DNA of 64,000 nucleotides from Leucobacter salsicius M1-8 (GCF_000350525.1 NZ_AOCN01000001.1:1-64000); one strand, 5' to 3'; counted from the first letter of the stretch, positions 10,563 to 19,613 are shown. Made by a program: numbers and translations. Notes: generated by a model from the sequence alone, not told the origin.

Positions 10563-11609
10563 CTAGGCGTCGGCAAATCTGAGCACGACCCGGCCGTCAA
10601 TCTTGCCCGCGCGCATTTCGTCGAGTACTTCGTTGACGTCCTCGAGCGGACGCTCCGCGATCGTGGGATGGATGAGCCCGCGGTTGTAGAAATCGAGCGC
10701 CTCGATCATGTCCTGCCTGGTGCCCACAATCGAACCGCGAATGGTGAGGCCCTTCAATACGATGTCGAAGATCGGGGCGGGGAAGTCCCCGGGCGGCAGT
10801 CCGTTGAAGACGATCGTCCCGCCGCGACGCGTCATGCCGATGGCCTGACCGAAGGCGGCCGGGTGGACGGCCGTGACCAGCACGCCGTGGCTGCCGCCCG
10901 TCGCGCGCTGCACCGCCTCGACCGGGTCCTCCTCGCGTGCGTTGACCGTGACCTCGGCGCCGTGCTTGCGGGCCAGGGCGAGCTTGTCCTCGGCGATATC
11001 AACCGCGGCAACGCGCATGCCCATGGCGACCGCATACTGCACCGCGATGTGCCCGAGGCCCCCAATGCCCGAGATCACGACCCACTGTCCGGGCCGCACC
11101 CCCGTCACCTTGAGGCCCTTGTACACCGTCACACCGGCGCACAGTACCGGGGCGACCTCTGCGGCATTGACGCCGGCGGGCAGCACTGCCGCGTAGGTCG
11201 CGTCAACGATCATGTATTCGCCGAAGGAACCGTCCACCGAGTAGCCGCCGTTTTGCTGCTGCTCGCAGAGCGTCTCCCAGCCGGTGCGACAGTGCTCGCA
11301 GTGGCCGCATGCCGACCACAGCCAGGCATTGCCGACCGTGTCGCCGACGGCAACGTTGGTGACGCCCTCGCCGACAGCCTCGACAATGCCGACGCCCTCG
11401 TGCCCGGGGATGAACGGCGGGGCAGGCTTGACCGGCCAGTCCCCCTCGACGGCGTGCAGATCGGTGTGGCAGACGCCCGTGGTCAGCACTCGCACAAGTG
11501 CTTGGCCCGGGCCGGGGGTGGGAACTGCATAGTCGGTCACGTCAACCGGTGTTCCGAATGCGTTGACAACGGCGGCGCGCATCGTTGCGTGTGCTGCTGG
11601 TGTAGTCAT
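10563..11609 (-). CDS. adhP: Zinc-dependent alcohol dehydrogenase (AdhP type)
   Basis: Medium-chain dehydrogenase of 348 residues that interconverts primary alcohols and aldehydes with NAD. Catalytic zinc ligands are Cys47 (GVCHTDLH), His70-Glu71 (GHEGVG) and a Cys near 155; structural zinc ligands are Cys101, 104, 107 and 115. The Rossmann motif GIGGLGHIAVQYA follows. An AGGAGAG site precedes the ATG. Between the DUF779 and aldehyde dehydrogenase genes on the same strand it forms an alcohol-to-aldehyde-to-acid path. The symbol is by similarity to AdhP-type ethanol dehydrogenases. Confidence 0.9.
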   Translation of the reverse strand: MTTPAAHATMRAAVVNAFGTPVDVTDYAVPTPGPGQALVRVLTTGVCHTDLHAVEGDWPVKPAPPFIPGHEGVGIVEAVGEGVTNVAVGDTVGNAWLWSACGHCEHCRTGWETLCEQQQNGGYSVDGSFGEYMIVDATYAAVLPAGVNAAEVAPVLCAGVTVYKGLKVTGVRPGQWVVISGIGGLGHIAVQYAVAMGMRVAAVDIAEDKLALARKHGAEVTVNAREEDPVEAVQRATGGSHGVLVTAVHPAAFGQAIGMTRRGGTIVFNGLPPGDFPAPIFDIVLKGLTIRGSIVGTRQDMIEALDFYNRGLIHPTIAERPLEDVNEVLDEMRAGKIDGRVVLRFADA

Positions 11610-11701
11610 AAGAAAGAACTCTCCTGTGATGTGTGGTGGTTATGGTGTGTCAAGCGTGGTGGTGTGGTGTGGTGAGTGAAGATTCACGTTTGCGTGCCGG
11701 C

Positions 11702-13225
11702 TTAGAAGAAGCCGTCAGCGCTCTCCTTGTAGCTCACGAGGAGGTTCTTCGTCTGCTGGTAGTGGTCAAGCATCATGAGGTGGTTCTCACGGCCAATACC
11801 GCTCGACTTGTAGCCGCCGAAGGCGGCGTGGGCGGGGTACGCGTGGTAGTTGTTGACCCAGACGCGGCCCGCCTGGATCGCGCGGCCCGCACGGTATGCC
11901 GTGTTGCCGTTGCGGCTCCACACGCCTGCGCCGAGACCGTACAGGGTGTCATTGGCGATGCGAACCGCATCGTCAAAGTCGGTAAACGTTGTGGCCGATA
12001 CGACGGGACCGAAGATCTCCTCCTGAAAGATGCGCATGTCGTTCGTGCCGCGGAAGATGGTGGGCTGAATGTAGAAGCCACCCGCCAGGTCGCCGTCGAG
12101 GTCGGCCACCGCGCCGCCCGTGAGAATCTGGGCACCCTCCTGCTTGCCGATATCGAGGTACGACCTGATCTTCTCGAACTGGTCGTTGGAGGCCTGCGCC
12201 CCCATCATGGTGTCGGTGTCGAGCGGGTTACCACGCTTGATCTTTTCGGTGCGTTCGACCACGGCGTCCAAGAAGTCGCCAGCCACGGACTCCTGGATCA
12301 GGGCGCGCGAGGGGCACGTGCACACCTCACCCTGGTTCAGGGCGAACATCGTGAAGCCCTCCTGGGCCTTGTCCCAGTACGCGTCGTCCTTGGCCATCAC
12401 ATCGTCAAAGAAGATGTTGGGGCTCTTACCACCGAGCTCGAGGGTGACCGGAATGATGTTTTCGGAAGCGTACTGCATGATGAGCCGGCCCGTCGTCGTC
12501 TCGCCGGTGAACGCGATCTTGCGGATTCGCTTGTTTGAGGCGAGCGGCTTGCCGGCCTCCGCGCCGAAGCCGTTGACGATGTTCACCACGCCCGGGGGCA
12601 GTAGATCGCCGATGAGGTCGAACAGCACGAGGATCGAGGCGGGCGTCTGCTCGGCCGGCTTCAGCACGATCGCGTTGCCTGCGGCGAGCGCCGGGGCAAG
12701 TTTCCAGACGGCCATGAGAATCGGGAAATTCCACGGGATGATCTGGCCGACCACGCCCAGCGGCTCGTGGAAGTGATAGGCGACGAGGTCTTCGTTGATC
12801 TGAGACACCCCACCCTCCTGCGCCCGGATCGCGCCGGCGAAGTAGCGAAAGTGGTCGATGGCGAGGGGAATGTCGGCGTTGAGGGTCTCACGCACGGCCT
12901 TGCCGTTGTCCCAGGTCTCGGCCACCGCGATGAGTTCGAGGTTTTGTTCCATGCGGTCGGCGATCTTGTTGAGAATCACCGCGCGCTCTGCGGGCGAGGT
13001 CTTTCCCCAGCCGGGGGCGGCTTCGTGGGCGGCGTCGAGCGCGGCTTCGATGTCCTCGGAGGTGCCGCGGGCAACCTCGCAGAATGCCTTGCCGGTGACG
13101 GGGGTGATGTTCTCGAAGTACTGGCCCTTCACGGGCGGTACCCACTGGCCGCCGATGTAGTGCTCATATCGGCTCTTGAAGTTGACCAGGGAATCGGGAT
13201 GCCCGGGTGCAGCGTAGACGGTCAT
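11702..13225 (-). CDS. NAD-dependent aldehyde dehydrogenase (ExaC/AldA-like)
   Basis: Enzyme of 507 residues that oxidises acetaldehyde or similar aldehydes to acids. FTGETTTG and [12 protein letters not shown] contain the general-base Glu region, and [15 protein letters not shown] contains the nucleophilic Cys near residue 306. The start at 13225 ([10 protein letters not shown]) has a GAGGAG site six bases upstream. The gene is the first of the module after its probable GAF regulator. A 92-base GT-rich gap separates it from the alcohol dehydrogenase gene. Confidence 0.93.
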   Translation of the reverse strand: MTVYAAPGHPDSLVNFKSRYEHYIGGQWVPPVKGQYFENITPVTGKAFCEVARGTSEDIEAALDAAHEAAPGWGKTSPAERAVILNKIADRMEQNLELIAVAETWDNGKAVRETLNADIPLAIDHFRYFAGAIRAQEGGVSQINEDLVAYHFHEPLGVVGQIIPWNFPILMAVWKLAPALAAGNAIVLKPAEQTPASILVLFDLIGDLLPPGVVNIVNGFGAEAGKPLASNKRIRKIAFTGETTTGRLIMQYASENIIPVTLELGGKSPNIFFDDVMAKDDAYWDKAQEGFTMFALNQGEVCTCPSRALIQESVAGDFLDAVVERTEKIKRGNPLDTDTMMGAQASNDQFEKIRSYLDIGKQEGAQILTGGAVADLDGDLAGGFYIQPTIFRGTNDMRIFQEEIFGPVVSATTFTDFDDAVRIANDTLYGLGAGVWSRNGNTAYRAGRAIQAGRVWVNNYHAYPAHAAFGGYKSSGIGRENHLMMLDHYQQTKNLLVSYKESADGFF

Positions 13226-13294
13226 GGTGTTCTCCTCAGACGACGTTGTCGGTGGCGGGCGATGTTCCTGCCCGTGTGCCACACGATACGCAGC

Positions 13295-13316
13295 GCAACG
13301 TTGCATCTACGTTGCA
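13295..13316. promoter_or_regulatory. Candidate operator upstream of the aldehyde dehydrogenase
   Basis: GCAACGTTGC (13295-13304, perfect palindrome) overlaps the first of two direct ACGTTGCA copies (13298-13305 and 13309-13316). It lies 70-90 bases before the dehydrogenase start and just past the stop of the GAF regulator gene, a plausible activator site. Confidence 0.4.
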
Positions 13317-13321
13317 CGAGG

Positions 13322-14668
13322 TCACTCGGCCGTAAGCGCCTCAAGTTTCGCGACGACTCGGGCACGCTTGGGTGACAGCGGCGGCAGCACTTGCAGCAGC
13401 GTCTGCCACACTTCAACGTCACCTGGGGCCCAATTCTGGGCGTACTCGAAGAGCGGGTCGGCCGCCGCCGACTGCAAGAGCGCCTCGCGCAGTGAAGCAT
13501 CGACCTCGGTGCGCAGCCGAACGGCTACGGGTGCTTCGGAGTCGGGCAGCAGTGGCCCCTCATAGGCCGCCAGGGCCAGCCTGTGGGCACCCCGCCCAAT
13601 GGCTTCCAGGGCCTCGAGGGCGTCGATCCGCAGCTCCCCGCTGAGTTGGTAGGGGCGTGAGCTCAGCTCCAGGGGCACCTCGACCGCGGCCAGCCATTTG
13701 CGGAGGCGCACGATCTCCGCGCGCAGGGTCTGGTCAGTTCCGTCCTGCCCGTAGACCTCGTCGACGAGCTGGGCCGTGTTGAGACCCCGGGGTGTGGCGG
13801 CGAGCGCGAGCAGGATCTCGCTGTGTCTGCCGCCGACCTGATGGGAGAGCCCTGCATGCTCAAGCTGTGCTTGGTCGCGCCCGAGGGTGACGAGTCGCGG
13901 CGGGAGCTTGCGCGGCAGCGCGTCGGCGCGGATGCGTGCGGGAGCCCGTCGTTTCGGGGTGGCCCGCTCTCGTTCGATGAGGGCGCGCAGCGACTCGAGT
14001 TTGAGTTCGGCGTGCACGGCAGCGACGGTCGCCTCGACGAGCGGCATCAGGTGCGGTGAGGCGGCCCCGTCGCCGCCGGTCACGTCGATCACGCCGAGAA
14101 TCGATCCGTTGCCCGGATTGTGCACGGGCACTGCCGTGCAACTCCACTCGTGCACCGCGCGTGAATAATGTTCGGCCCCCATCACCTGGATGGCATGGTT
14201 GAGGGCGATCGCGCTTCCCGGCGCGCTCGTACCCACGGCCTGTTCAGACCAGTCGACCCCCGCGGCGAAACCCATGTCCTCGGCCCGCGTCCGCAGCTTG
14301 TGATCGCCATCGACCCACAGCAGCCGGCCCGCCGCATCACCCACCGCGACGATGAACCCCGAATCGCTCGCCTCCTGCATGAGGAGCCGCTGCACCACCG
14401 GCAGCACTCTGCCGATGGGGTGCACCTCGCGAAACTGCGCGACCTCATCCGTCGTGAGCGTGGCCCGCTGCGGTGCATGATCCGGATCGATCGTGTGCTC
14501 GTGCGACCGCAGCCAGGAGGCGAGCACCACCGGGCGCAGCTGGGCAAATCGTCGCAGGATCGCAGGATCATCGCCCCCGTCAGAGATGAAGGCCTCGTGC
14601 GCACGCTCGAGCAGTGCTCGTCGTTCGCTCACCGATTCGCCCGCGCGCAGTGCCCGCCAGTCGCTCAT
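13322..14668 (-). CDS. GAF-domain transcriptional regulator with winged-helix C-terminus
   Basis: Protein of about 448 residues. An N-terminal helix-rich part and a GAF sensor (about 60-215; note the RSHEHTIDPDHAP and GVDWSEQAVGTSAPG segments typical of AcoR-type activators) are followed by a C-terminal region with RGLNTAQLVDEVYG and RAEIVRLRKWL that looks like an OmpR/SARP winged helix. There is no sigma-54 AAA+ domain or Fis-type helix. It probably senses an aldehyde or alcohol and activates the module downstream. Alternative starts lie at 14680 (ATG) and 14692 (TTG), and no ribosome site settles the choice. Confidence 0.8.
   Translation of the reverse strand: MSDWRALRAGESVSERRALLERAHEAFISDGGDDPAILRRFAQLRPVVLASWLRSHEHTIDPDHAPQRATLTTDEVAQFREVHPIGRVLPVVQRLLMQEASDSGFIVAVGDAAGRLLWVDGDHKLRTRAEDMGFAAGVDWSEQAVGTSAPGSAIALNHAIQVMGAEHYSRAVHEWSCTAVPVHNPGNGSILGVIDVTGGDGAASPHLMPLVEATVAAVHAELKLESLRALIERERATPKRRAPARIRADALPRKLPPRLVTLGRDQAQLEHAGLSHQVGGRHSEILLALAATPRGLNTAQLVDEVYGQDGTDQTLRAEIVRLRKWLAAVEVPLELSSRPYQLSGELRIDALEALEAIGRGAHRLALAAYEGPLLPDSEAPVAVRLRTEVDASLREALLQSAAADPLFEYAQNWAPGDVEVWQTLLQVLPPLSPKRARVVAKLEALTAE
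14479..14488. repeat. GATCCGGATC site 3
   Basis: Exact palindrome in the GAF regulator gene, coding Asp-Pro-Asp and extended to GATCCGGATCATGC on the minus strand. Confidence 0.9.
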
Positions 14669-14750
14669 CTCACGCCCCATCGTCGCAGCCAATGCTTTGA
14701 GGGTAGCTCAGGCCCCTCAAGAGCGCGAGCGCGCGGGTCGGATGCGCGGC

Positions 14751-15854
14751 TCAGTCCGTCGCGTCGTGCGAGGTGCGGTACAGCCGCAGCAGCTCGGCGA
14801 TGCCGCCCGCGTTCCAGGCCGCACGCTGCTGCTCTGCCGGCCCCTGCTGGGTGTATCGACGCTCCAGAAAGCGTTCAATGGTCGCGAGATCCCCCGCATC
14901 GTCGAGCTCCCCGGAGACGTAATCCATGAGCGCTGACACGACTTCGGCGGCCGGTCGCGGCTCCCCGAGGAATGGGTGCACCAGATCACCGGCCAGGCCG
15001 TTGCGGGCCGCGATCCAGTGCGCGCCCCGCAGTACGTCGGGTTGCGCACGCTCAAAGGGCTCGCCCGCCGTGCGCTCGCGCAGCGCACGCGCCACGAGGG
15101 CGCGCACGATGAGCGCGAATGCGACCGCATCGCCCGCGGTGAGTTGTGAATCTGCGGTGCGCAGCTCGATCGTGGGGTACTTTTCTGAGAGCCGGATCGA
15201 CCAGTTGACGAGCGCCGGGTCGAGCAGCGCGCCCGCCCGTACGAGGTCCGTGACGACGCGGTCGTAGTCGTTGGCGTTGGCAAAGTAGGGCGGGTAGCCC
15301 GAGCTGGGCCACTGCTGGATCGACAGGTAGCGCCAGCTCGCGTACCCCGAGTCCCCGCCGAGCCAGATCGGCGAATTGGCCGTGAGCGCGATGAGTGCGG
15401 GAGACCAGACGGCGATGCGGGCGAAGACCTCGACGCCCGCATCGCGTGACGGCACCTCGACGTGCACGTGAGTGCCCGTCGAGTAATACCGGGAGACCAT
15501 GCCGCGCATCGTGCGGTCAATGTCGAGGTAGCGTGGCTTCTCCACAACCCGGCCTGGCTGGCTGCCGCCGACCGGGGGCAGCCCCGTGCCCGCGAGCACG
15601 AGGCCCTCTGCGGCCGCGGCCGCGGCGGCGACCCGGCGAAACGTGGTCAGCTCGTGGAGGGCGGCCTCGCCGGATTCACAGACGGAGGTGGCCGTCTCAA
15701 CTTGGGAGTGAAAGAACTCGTGCTCACACCTGAGGTCGGGAAGCGCCCGAATCAACGCCTCAGCGCCGTCACGCGGTTGCCCGGTGACGCGGTCGAGGAG
15801 GAGGAACTCCTCCTCGACCCCAAATCGGGGAGCTGCAGGGGTGCGAGCGGTCAT
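14751..15854 (-). CDS. ybdK: YbdK-type carboxylate-amine ligase (GCS2 family)
   Basis: ATP-dependent ligase of 367 residues with the glutamate-cysteine ligase type 2 features FGVEEEFLLLD at the N-terminus, HEFFHSQVETATSVC, STGTHVHVEVP near 130 and SEKYPTIELRTADSQ near 225. E. coli YbdK has weak gamma-glutamyl-cysteine ligase activity in vitro, and its role in actinobacteria is unclear because these make mycothiol. The ATG at 15854 follows AAGGTGAG; a GTG three codons upstream is an alternative. It appears to be a single gene. Confidence 0.85.
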   Translation of the reverse strand: MTARTPAAPRFGVEEEFLLLDRVTGQPRDGAEALIRALPDLRCEHEFFHSQVETATSVCESGEAALHELTTFRRVAAAAAAAEGLVLAGTGLPPVGGSQPGRVVEKPRYLDIDRTMRGMVSRYYSTGTHVHVEVPSRDAGVEVFARIAVWSPALIALTANSPIWLGGDSGYASWRYLSIQQWPSSGYPPYFANANDYDRVVTDLVRAGALLDPALVNWSIRLSEKYPTIELRTADSQLTAGDAVAFALIVRALVARALRERTAGEPFERAQPDVLRGAHWIAARNGLAGDLVHPFLGEPRPAAEVVSALMDYVSGELDDAGDLATIERFLERRYTQQGPAEQQRAAWNAGGIAELLRLYRTSHDATD

Positions 15855-15923
15855 GACGCTCACCTTCCGTCTGGTCGCGGCAGCCGATCTGCTACCGCTT
15901 CGAACTCTAACCCAGCACCGTGT

Positions 15924-16712
15924 CTAACGCACGGTATTACGCAGGGTGCCGATGCCGTCAATCTCGACCTCGACCGTGTCACCGGCTTCGAGCCGGCCGA
16001 CGCCGGCGGGGGGGCCCGTCAAGATGACGTCACCGGGCAGCAGCGTGAACGCCTGGGAGGCATACGAGACGATCTTCGCGAGCGAGTGGATCAGCTGCGA
16101 CGTGCGGCCTTCCTGCCGCACCTCACCGTTCACGCGCGTGACGAGGCGGGCGTCGGTGAGATCCGGATCCGTTTCAATCACGGGCCCGAGCGGGCAGAAC
16201 GTGTCAAACCCCTTGCCCCGGGTCCACTGCCCGTCAGCGATCTGAATATCGCGGGCGGTAACGTCGTTCGCGCAGGTGAACCCGAAGACGTACTTGAGCG
16301 CGTCCTCCTCGGATACGTCCTTCGCGACGGCCCCGATGACGAGCGCAAGCTCGCCCTCGTGCTCGACCCGATCGGACACTGCGGGGCGCACGATCTCGTC
16401 CTCGGGCCCAATCACCGAGGTGTTGGGCTTCAGAAACAGCAGCGGTTCGGGGGTCGCTTCGCCGCCGGTGACATCGCGCATTTCAGCCACGTGGTCGGCA
16501 TAGTTCTTGCCGACACACACCACCTTTGAGCGAGGAATCACGGGGGCAAGCAGCTTGACCGCGCCGAGCGGTACCCGGCGGCCCGTGGTGTCGTAACCGG
16601 CGACGATGGGGTCACCGTGCAGTTCGACCAGCTCAACGCTGTCGCCCGACTCCGACCGGTCGATGATGCCGAACGAAATTTCGCCCTCGTACAGGTACCG
16701 CGCAATCTTCAT
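15924..16712 (-). CDS. Fumarylacetoacetate hydrolase family protein
   Basis: Protein of 262 residues with the FAH fold: VCVGKNYADHVAE near 65-77, metal ligands in EHEGELALVIG, and CANDVTARDIQ followed by GKGFDTFCPLGP. Family members cleave or decarboxylate acylpyruvates or hydrolyse fumarylpyruvate-type diketo acids using Mg2+. It is the third gene of leuB-ilvE-FAH, two bases after ilvE, an order common in actinobacteria; why it accompanies branched-chain synthesis is not known. Confidence 0.88.
   Translation of the reverse strand: MKIARYLYEGEISFGIIDRSESGDSVELVELHGDPIVAGYDTTGRRVPLGAVKLLAPVIPRSKVVCVGKNYADHVAEMRDVTGGEATPEPLLFLKPNTSVIGPEDEIVRPAVSDRVEHEGELALVIGAVAKDVSEEDALKYVFGFTCANDVTARDIQIADGQWTRGKGFDTFCPLGPVIETDPDLTDARLVTRVNGEVRQEGRTSQLIHSLAKIVSYASQAFTLLPGDVILTGPPAGVGRLEAGDTVEVEIDGIGTLRNTVR
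16160..16169. repeat. GATCCGGATC site 4
   Basis: Exact palindrome in the FAH-family gene, coding Asp-Pro-Asp in ETDPDLTD after the conserved LGPVI segment. Confidence 0.9.
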
Positions 16713-16714
16713 GC

Positions 16715-17809
16715 TTATGCCTCAGCCTTCACGATGACCTCGAGCCAGTTGTGCGGGTCCTCGCGGGTGCCGAACTGGATGCCCGTAAGCTCCTCGCGCA
16801 GGCTCATGGTGACCTCGCCCGGGGCCGCGTCACCGAAATCGATCGAGAAATCCTTGGCCTTGAGCTGGCCGATCGGGGTGATTACCGCGGCGGTGCCGCA
16901 CGCGAAGGCCTCCGTGATAGTGCCGTTTGCGACGCCCTCGCGCCACTCCGAGACAGTCACCTCGCGCTCTTCGACCGTGAAGCCACGATCCTTCGCGAGC
17001 TGGATCAGGCTGCGACGAGTAATGCCGTCAAGGATGTTGCCATTGAGCTGAGGGGTCACGAGCGTGTCGTTGCCCTTCACGAGGAAGAGGTTCATGCCGC
17101 CAAGCTCGTCGATCGTGTCGGTCGTCGCCGAGTCAGTGAAGAGCACTTGCTGGCAGCCGTTCTCCGCTGCCTCCTGCTGGGGCGACAGCGAGGCGGCGTA
17201 GTTGCCGCCGCACTTCGCAGCTCCCGTGCCGCCGCGACCGGCGCGAGCAAAGTCTTCTGACAGCCAGATCGAAACGGGGCGCACGCCGCCCGTGAAGTAG
17301 GCGCCCGCCGGGCTCGCAATGACCATGAAGCGCGCGCGCTCGGCGGCGCGCACACCGAGGAAGCTCTCGTCGGCGATCATGAAGGGTCGCAGGTAGAGGC
17401 TCTGGTCGTCACCACTGGGGACCCAGTCGCGATCGACCGAGACAAGCTCGTTGATGGCGCTCACGAACAGCTCTTCGGGGATCTCGGGCAGCGCGAGGCG
17501 CACGGCCGAGGTGTTGAGGCGTGCGGCGTTGGCGCGCGGGCGGAAGGTCACGATCGTGCCATCGGCACGGCGGTAGGCCTTGAGGCCCTCGAAAATCTCC
17601 TGCGCGTAGTGCAGCACCGATGAGGCCGGATCCATGGGGATCGGACCGTAGGGCAGCACCTCGGCGTTGTGCCAGCCGTCTTGCTTCGTCCAAGAGATCG
17701 AGACCATGTGGTCGGTGAACACGTTGCCGAAGCCGGGGTTCTCGAGCAGCTGCTCGCGCTCGGCTGCGGAGCGTGGGGTGCCCGGAGTGTGGGTGAAAGT
17801 GAGTGAGGT
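16715..17809 (-). CDS. ilvE: Branched-chain amino-acid aminotransferase (IlvE)
   Basis: Fold-type IV PLP transaminase of 364 residues for the last step of leucine, isoleucine and valine synthesis. FEGLKAYRRADG near 75, the Schiff-base Lys in GGTGAAKCGGNYAAS near 195-209, and ELGGMNLFLV near 240 match the family. The start at 17809 (MTSLTF) has AGGAA nine bases upstream. It lies 34 bases after leuB and is probably co-transcribed with it. Confidence 0.95.
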   Translation of the reverse strand, partial: TSLTFTHTPGTPRSAAEREQLLENPGFGNVFTDHMVSISWTKQDGWHNAEVLPYGPIPMDPASSVLHYAQEIFEGLKAYRRADGTIVTFRPRANAARLNTSAVRLALPEIPEELFVSAINELVSVDRDWVPSGDDQSLYLRPFMIADESFLGVRAAERARFMVIASPAGAYFTGGVRPVSIWLSEDFARAGRGGTGAAKCGGNYAASLSPQQEAAENGCQQVLFTDSATTDTIDELGGMNLFLVKGNDTLVTPQLNGNILDGITRRSLIQLAKDRGFTVEEREVTVSEWREGVANGTITEAFACGTAAVITPIGQLKAKDFSIDFGDAAPGEVTMSLREELTGIQFGTREDPHNWLEVIVKAEA

Positions 17810-17843
17810 CATGGGTAAGGTTCCTACCAAGTCTGTGAGTGAG

Positions 17844-18908
17844 TTAGGCCGCACGCGCGGGGAGCGCCGCGATCACGGCGTCGCCGATTTCGCTGGTGCC
17901 GCGCTGGGCGTCGCCTCGAACCGCAAGGTCGGCGCGCACGGCGGCGCGCACGCGCTCGGCCTCCGCGGGCAGCTCGAGGTGGTCGAGCATGATGGCCGCC
18001 GACAGGATCGCTGCGGTCGGGTCGGCCTTCTGCTGCCCGGCAATGTCGGGCGCTGAGCCGTGTACCGGCTCAAACATGCTCGGGAACGCGCCGTCGGGGT
18101 TGATGTTGCCCGAGGCCGCGATGCCGATGCCGCCGCCGATGGCGCCAGCGAGGTCGGTGAGGATGTCACCAAAGAGGTTGTCCGTCACGATGACGTCAAA
18201 GCGAGAGGGGTTCTGCACCATGTGAATGGTGGCGGCGTCGACGTGCATGTAGTCGACGGAGATTTCGGGGTACTCGGCCGAGACCTGCCCGACCACGCGC
18301 TGCCAGGTCGCACCAGCGTGCACGAGCACGTTGGTCTTGTGTACCCAGGTGAGCTGTTTGCGGGGGCGCTTCTGCGCCATCTCGAACGCGTAGCGCACGA
18401 TGCGCTCGACGCCGAAGGCTGTGTTCACCGAGACTTCGGTGGCGACCTCGTGCGGGGTGCCTCCGCGCAGCGTGCCACCGTTGCCCACGTATGGGCCCTC
18501 GGTGCCCTCGCGCACGACGACAAAGTCGACGTCGCCCGGCTCAGCGAGCGTCGAGGTGACGCCGGGGAACAGAGTGCAGGGGCGCACGTTCGCGTACTGA
18601 TCGAAATCGAAGCGCAGCTTCAGCAGCAGGCCCCGCTCAATGTTTGCGTGCTTGAGACGCGGATCACCGGGAACGCCGCCGACCGCGCCAAACAGAATCG
18701 CGTCGTGCTCGGCGATCGCCGCCTGTTCCTCTGCGGGCAGGGTGTCGCCCGTGGCGAGGAAGCGCTCGGCACCGAGCTTGAACTCGGTACGGTCGAGCAC
18801 CACGTCGCCGCCCGCGAGCACCGCGTCAAGCACACGATTGGCTTGCTCGGTAACTTCGACACCGATCCCGTCGCCGGGAATGACTGCGAGTTTAATGGTG
18901 CGGGCCAC
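17844..18908 (-). CDS. leuB: 3-Isopropylmalate dehydrogenase (LeuB)
   Basis: NAD-dependent decarboxylating dehydrogenase of leucine synthesis, 354 residues. [14 protein letters not shown] at 9-22, [14 protein letters not shown] with the substrate Arg and Glu, and the NAD site [13 protein letters not shown] near 280 are intact. A GTG start at 18908 follows AGGAG by eight bases. It is the first gene of the leuB-ilvE-FAH unit. Confidence 0.96.
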   Translation of the reverse strand: MARTIKLAVIPGDGIGVEVTEQANRVLDAVLAGGDVVLDRTEFKLGAERFLATGDTLPAEEQAAIAEHDAILFGAVGGVPGDPRLKHANIERGLLLKLRFDFDQYANVRPCTLFPGVTSTLAEPGDVDFVVVREGTEGPYVGNGGTLRGGTPHEVATEVSVNTAFGVERIVRYAFEMAQKRPRKQLTWVHKTNVLVHAGATWQRVVGQVSAEYPEISVDYMHVDAATIHMVQNPSRFDVIVTDNLFGDILTDLAGAIGGGIGIAASGNINPDGAFPSMFEPVHGSAPDIAGQQKADPTAAILSAAIMLDHLELPAEAERVRAAVRADLAVRGDAQRGTSEIGDAVIAALPARAA

Positions 18909-19010
18909 TGAGCGCTCCTCTTCGTGCTGAAACTAAACGTCTCCAGCTTACTGCGCACAGGGCCTCCCCCAGACTCGGGCTCGCCGTTCGAAGCGTCGGG
19001 GCAGAAATGA

Positions 19011-19040
19011 CGAAAGCCTCACCCGAAGGTGAGGCTTTCG
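19011..19040 (-). terminator. Terminator of tRNA-Glu gene A
   Basis: Perfect 13-bp stem CGAAAGCCTCACC / GGTGAGGCTTTCG closed by a TTCG tetraloop on the minus strand, directly after the tRNA 3' end. Confidence 0.85.
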
Positions 19041-19047
19041 TGTTCGG

Positions 19048-19120
19048 TGACCCCAGCGGGATTCGAACCCGCGTTACCGCCGTGAGAGGGCGGCGTACTA
19101 GGCCGCTATACGATGGGGCC
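19048..19120 (-). tRNA. tRNA-Glu(CTC), copy A
   Basis: Seventy-three bases. Acceptor GGCCCCA pairs with TGGGGTC; anticodon stem CCGCC/GGCGG holds loop CTCTCAC, so the anticodon is CTC; T-arm GGGTTCGAATCCC is intact. The discriminator is A and CCA is not encoded. Confidence 0.96.
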
Positions 19121-19278
19121 GAACGCATTGCTTCTCGCGGGTAGTCCCGCGATTGCAACGAGATATATCCTCGCACAGGCCCGAGCACCGCTGTGACCAC
19201 TCTTGCGGCCAATCGAGCCGCAACACCAAGAAATCGTTGATTTCATGCGGAACTATAGCGCGAACGCAATTTGCTCAA

Positions 19279-19288
19279 GATCCGGATC
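19279..19288. repeat. GATCCGGATC site 5
   Basis: Exact palindrome in the non-coding gap between the two tRNA-Glu genes. Confidence 0.9.
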
Positions 19289-19386
19289 GCGCGCGTGGCG
19301 CGCTTGCCGCGCGCAGCATGCCGCCGAACCATGCCGGCGCGATGGCCGCCGAGGGTGAGCCGGTTGGAGCACCAGCACAGAAACAA

Positions 19387-19416
19387 CGAAAGCCCCACCC
19401 GAAGGTGAGGCTTTCG
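19387..19416 (-). terminator. Terminator of tRNA-Glu gene B
   Basis: Same 13-bp stem and TTCG loop as after copy A, with one C-A mismatch, directly after the tRNA 3' end. Confidence 0.85.
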
Positions 19417-19422
19417 ATCCGG

Positions 19423-19495
19423 TGACCCCAGCGGGATTCGAACCCGCGTTACCGCCGTGAGAGGGCGGCGTACTAGGCCGCTATACGATGGGGCC
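19423..19495 (-). tRNA. tRNA-Glu(CTC), copy B
   Basis: Apparently identical to copy A over the 73-base mature region, 375 bases upstream of it in transcription order. A TATAAC hexamer about 50 bases upstream may be its -10 box. The gap between the copies and the two terminators suggest separate transcripts. Confidence 0.96.
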
Positions 19496-19613
19496 GGACG
19501 CGCTGCTGTGGCGCTTTTCAGCATCACCTGCAACAGGTTATATTTTGGCACACCCCCGGCGGGCTCAGCAAATCGCGACGAGAGCCCCGGGAGTGTCGAC
19601 CACTACTCGGCTG

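Noticed and set aside
11625-11690. GT-rich tract between the alcohol and aldehyde dehydrogenase genes as a repeat or contingency locus
   Set aside because: It is GT-biased but irregular, with no constant unit length, and is too short to claim slippage.
19048-19495. Integration site of a mobile element between the two tRNA-Glu genes
   Set aside because: The gap is under 310 bases, holds no integrase or cargo, and both tRNA genes are complete with their own terminators.
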